16,408 nt of DNA from Deltaproteobacteria bacterium (GTDB lineage: Bacteria; Desulfobacterota_B; Binatia; UBA9968): positions 1 to 16,408 of the forward strand of contig JACPSF010000378.1 of assembly GCA_016193385.1 (NCBI GenBank), given 5' to 3'. Positions within the stretch are counted from its first letter, which is position 1. Each line of letters starts with the position of its first letter. Below the pieces are notes generated by a model. That model had not been told where the DNA came from, ran no database searches, and saw only the letters and a program-made list of their open reading frames with translations. This document shows positions 14,079 to 16,408 of the stretch, one piece after another. The translations under genes and the position numbers were made by a program.

Positions 14079-15128
14079 ATGAAACCCTATCGAGTAGCCC
14101 TGATCCAGCAGCAGACGCGCGTCATCGTAGACCCCAAAGCTCGCGATGAGATTATCCGGGAGAATCTGGATCGCATCTTCGAACTGCTGGACTGGACCTT
14201 CCTCAGACTGGGCGACTCCAGGCTGGCGGTTTTTTCTGAGTACGGGGTCATCGGGCAATACCGCCCGCGTTCCGTGGACGAATGGGTGGCTCTGGCCGAA
14301 ACCATCCCCGGGGAAGTCACCGCCCGAATCGGCAGGAAGGCGAAAGAAAGGGGTTGTTATATCGCCGCAAACCTGTACGAGCGCGACGACGACTGGCCCG
14401 GCCGTCTCTTCAACACGAGCTTCATCGTTAGCCCCGAAGGCAAGGTGATCCTCAAATACCGCAAGAACAACGGGCCCAACAACCTCAACACCCTGTATAC
14501 CGGACCGGGAGATATTTACTCGGAATACGTGAAGCGATACGGGGAAGATTCCATGTTTCCCGTCGTCGATACCGAAATCGGCAGGCTCGGCTGCCTGACC
14601 TGCACCGATGTGGTTTTTCCAGAAGTGGCCCGTTGCCTGGCCCTGCGCGGGGCGGAGGTTCTTATTCATTGCACCTCCGAACCGTACGCCCCCGAAGGAG
14701 AAGCCTGGGATGTGCTCAGGCGAGCGCGCGCTTATGAGAACCTGTGCTACTTCTTATCGGTCAACGCCGGAGCCTTTGTGGGGTCGAACCGACCCACCGC
14801 GGGCTACCGGGGCATGTCCCAGATCATCGACTACCTGGGACGGGTTCAGTCGACATCCACTGCGCCCGGAGAGGCCGTGATCACCGGCACCATCGATCTT
14901 AATAGCCTGCGGTGGGAAAGGACCCGCATGCCCGATTCGGGCCATGTGTGGAACTTTCTGATCGAGCTGCGCAGCGACCTCTACGCGAGCGTCTACGCGA
15001 AGGCCAAACGCTGGCCCAACGACGGCTGGCACAACCGCAAACTCCAGAGCACCAGTGAAACACGGGCCTTGGCCAGGCAGATCATCGAGCGGTTAATCCG
15101 AGAGGGAAACCTGATCCCACCCGAATGA
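14079..15128 (+). CDS. Nitrilase-superfamily amidohydrolase (carbon-nitrogen hydrolase)
   Basis: A 349-residue enzyme (352 if the earlier in-frame ATG at 14070 is used) that hydrolyses amide or nitrile C-N bonds. GGAGGAG (14063-14069) is nine bases before the ATG at 14079 but only 0-3 from those at 14070 and 14073, so 14079 is preferred. Counting from 14070, the Glu-Lys-Cys triad is Glu57 in AVFSEYG, Lys132 in KYRKN and Cys178 in LTCTDVVFPE. The ETIPGEV, FNTSFIVSPEGK and DVVFPEVAR blocks resemble aliphatic amidases (AmiE-like, 346 residues) more than small nitrilases. Cys178 is followed by Thr-Asp where many relatives have Tyr/Glu-Asp. It is co-transcribed with the binding-protein gene and ends four bases from the convergent CoA-transferase. 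The substrate is unknown. Confidence 0.9.
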   Translation: MKPYRVALIQQQTRVIVDPKARDEIIRENLDRIFELLDWTFLRLGDSRLAVFSEYGVIGQYRPRSVDEWVALAETIPGEVTARIGRKAKERGCYIAANLYERDDDWPGRLFNTSFIVSPEGKVILKYRKNNGPNNLNTLYTGPGDIYSEYVKRYGEDSMFPVVDTEIGRLGCLTCTDVVFPEVARCLALRGAEVLIHCTSEPYAPEGEAWDVLRRARAYENLCYFLSVNAGAFVGSNRPTAGYRGMSQIIDYLGRVQSTSTAPGEAVITGTIDLNSLRWERTRMPDSGHVWNFLIELRSDLYASVYAKAKRWPNDGWHNRKLQSTSETRALARQIIERLIREGNLIPPE

Positions 15129-15132
15129 GGGG

Positions 15133-16308
15133 TCAAACCACTCCCTGCTCCTTGAGCCTGGAGAGGGCGGCCTGATCATACCCGAGCGCCCCCAAGATCT
15201 CCCCCGTATGTTCTCCTAGAGCGGGCGGAGGGATGCGGATCTTCGGCGGGGTGCGGCTCAGATCGATCCCGCTTCCCACCAGGCGTACCTTGCCCAGCCT
15301 GGGGTGCTCAATCTCCACTGGAAAACCGTAAGATTTAACCTGGGGATCCTGAAATACCTCTTCTATCGTGTTCAGCGGCGCGCACGGAACATCCTGCTCC
15401 TGGAGCCGGCTGAGCCACTCCTCCCTGCGCCGGCCGCGAAAGATCGGTTCCAGCTCACGCACCAGATCATCGTAATTCTCAATCCGTCCCTTGCGGTCGC
15501 GAAAGCGCGGGTCCTCCGCCCATTCCGGCTTCCCCACAACCTCCAGAAGGCCGCGCCAGAATTTATCCGGCGAGGAAAGGTGGATGACGAACGGCAGGCT
15601 GTCTTGAGCCACGAAGGCGAACACGCCCGCCGTCTTGGTCCGCTCGGCCCGGCGCGGGAGCACGCCGGTCTCGAAGTAACGAACCGCATTCTCGCTGACG
15701 AAAGAGACCGAAGCGCGCAAAAGCGACGTTTCCACCTGCTGCCCTTCCCCGGTCATCATCCGGTTCACCAAGGCACCGAGGATTCCGTAGCAGGCATAGA
15801 TCCCCGTCAGATGGTCGGAAAAAGAGATCCCCATCCCTTGGGGCTTTTCCGGGTCGGTGCACAGACTTAAAAGACCGCTCATCGCCTGCCCCACCGTATC
15901 GTAGCCCGGGAGATCACGGTACGGACCCTGTTGCCCGAAACCCGAGACGGAGCAATAAATGATCTTGGGGTTAAGTTGTCGAACCGCGTCATAGCCGACG
16001 CCTCTTTTCTCGAGCGTCCCGGGGCGAAAATTCTCGATCAGGATGTCGGATCGAGCGGCAAGCTGGAGCACGATGTCCCGCCCCTCGTCCCGCCGGAGAT
16101 CCAAAGTCACGCTTTTCTTATTCCGGTTGAGACTACAGAAAGTCCCAGAATAAAGTTTCTCCCCCCAGCCGCGAAACGGATCCCCCTGCTTAGGCTGCTC
16201 CACCTTGATCACTTCGGCCCCAAGGTCGGCCAAAAGCATGGCAGCGAAAGGCCCGGTCACGTAACTGGCGATCTCAAGAACGCGTATGCCGTCTAGCGCT
16301 TGGTTCAT
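15133..16308 (-). CDS. CaiB/BaiF family (class III) CoA-transferase
   Basis: A 391-residue cytoplasmic enzyme that moves CoA between carboxylic acids through an aspartyl-CoA thioester. Family blocks: GIRVLEIASYVTGPFAAMLLADLGAEVIKVEQP (7-39), FCSLNRNKKSVTLDL (57-71), LIENFRPGTLEKRGVGY (90-106), YCSVSGFGQQGPY (118-130) and GISFSDHLTGIYA (160-172), in which Asp165 is the catalytic nucleophile. GAGGTAA sits about seven bases before the ATG. Length is in the usual 380-430 range. Relatives handle carnitine, formate/oxalate, bile acids, succinate or aromatic acids; the substrate is not predictable. It converges on the nitrilase gene. Upstream on this strand TTGACT (near 16356) is present but no good -10 box follows. 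Confidence 0.93.
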   Translation of the reverse strand: MNQALDGIRVLEIASYVTGPFAAMLLADLGAEVIKVEQPKQGDPFRGWGEKLYSGTFCSLNRNKKSVTLDLRRDEGRDIVLQLAARSDILIENFRPGTLEKRGVGYDAVRQLNPKIIYCSVSGFGQQGPYRDLPGYDTVGQAMSGLLSLCTDPEKPQGMGISFSDHLTGIYACYGILGALVNRMMTGEGQQVETSLLRASVSFVSENAVRYFETGVLPRRAERTKTAGVFAFVAQDSLPFVIHLSSPDKFWRGLLEVVGKPEWAEDPRFRDRKGRIENYDDLVRELEPIFRGRRREEWLSRLQEQDVPCAPLNTIEEVFQDPQVKSYGFPVEIEHPRLGKVRLVGSGIDLSRTPPKIRIPPPALGEHTGEILGALGYDQAALSRLKEQGVV

Positions 16309-16408
16309 GGTTGCTTACCTCTCTGCAGACTGTCTAGCTTTTGCGGGGCCAAAAAGTCAACCCCTTCGACACCCCGTGCACGGCTCGAGGCATGAGTCGA
16401 ACCGTCAA

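Noticed and set aside
13992..14669. A 225-codon minus-strand open frame opposite the nitrilase gene
   Set aside because: It lies antisense to a gene with an intact catalytic triad and no protein family is recognisable in it.
16384..16408. GGTTCGACTC on the minus strand, resembling a tRNA T-arm (and prompting a look for selC)
   Set aside because: The flanking bases do not pair as a T-stem and no acceptor end follows, so there is no tRNA here.

Overview
The window looks like chromosomal DNA from a moderately GC-rich, Gram-negative, probably uncultured soil or sediment bacterium. The evidence is a periplasmic MltD-type lytic transglycosylase, a lipobox-bearing binding lipoprotein, several secreted ABC binding proteins and a Rrf2-controlled sulfite/nitrite reductase. 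The gene mix (NMT1-type binding proteins, a CaiB-type CoA-transferase, DUF2848, DUF3105) resembles Methylomirabilota/Rokubacteria, Tectomicrobia or Desulfobacterota genomes, but this placement is only an impression. No tRNA, rRNA, CRISPR array, phage gene or transposase was found.

Layout. (1) 1-1571, minus strand: a Rrf2-type regulator followed by a ferredoxin-type nitrite/sulfite reductase that runs off the left edge. The regulator's leader holds a strong 40-bp palindrome. (2) 1655-2902, minus: MltD-like transglycosylase. It diverges from (3) 2974-6252, plus: a peptide-type ABC importer (lipoprotein binding protein plus two permeases, overlapping genes, no ATPase gene). The two units share a 71-bp gap in which two back-to-back promoters lie on one dyad. 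(4) 6288-6743, plus: a glutathione S-transferase-like gene whose catalytic cysteine codon is TGA, followed at the right distance by a bacterial SECIS-like hairpin. It reads as a selenocysteine GST, though its C-terminus is shortened. A DUF3105 membrane-anchored protein follows. (5) 9685-7414, minus: aminotransferase, DUF2848 protein and cupin. (6) 9914-12495, plus: a complete NMT1/SsuA-type ABC importer (binding protein, ATPase, permease). (7) 12971-12504, minus: hemerythrin-domain protein. (8) 13074-15128, plus: a second NMT1-type binding protein with a nitrilase-superfamily amidohydrolase. (9) 16308-15133, minus: a CaiB/BaiF CoA-transferase.

Much of the window is uptake and breakdown of small organic compounds: three binding proteins with partial or complete ABC transporters, an amide/nitrile hydrolase, an aminotransferase and a CoA-transferase. 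Actual substrates cannot be read from sequence. The most notable item is the TGA-containing GST at 6288, which a standard gene caller would start late or miss because of the in-frame TGA.
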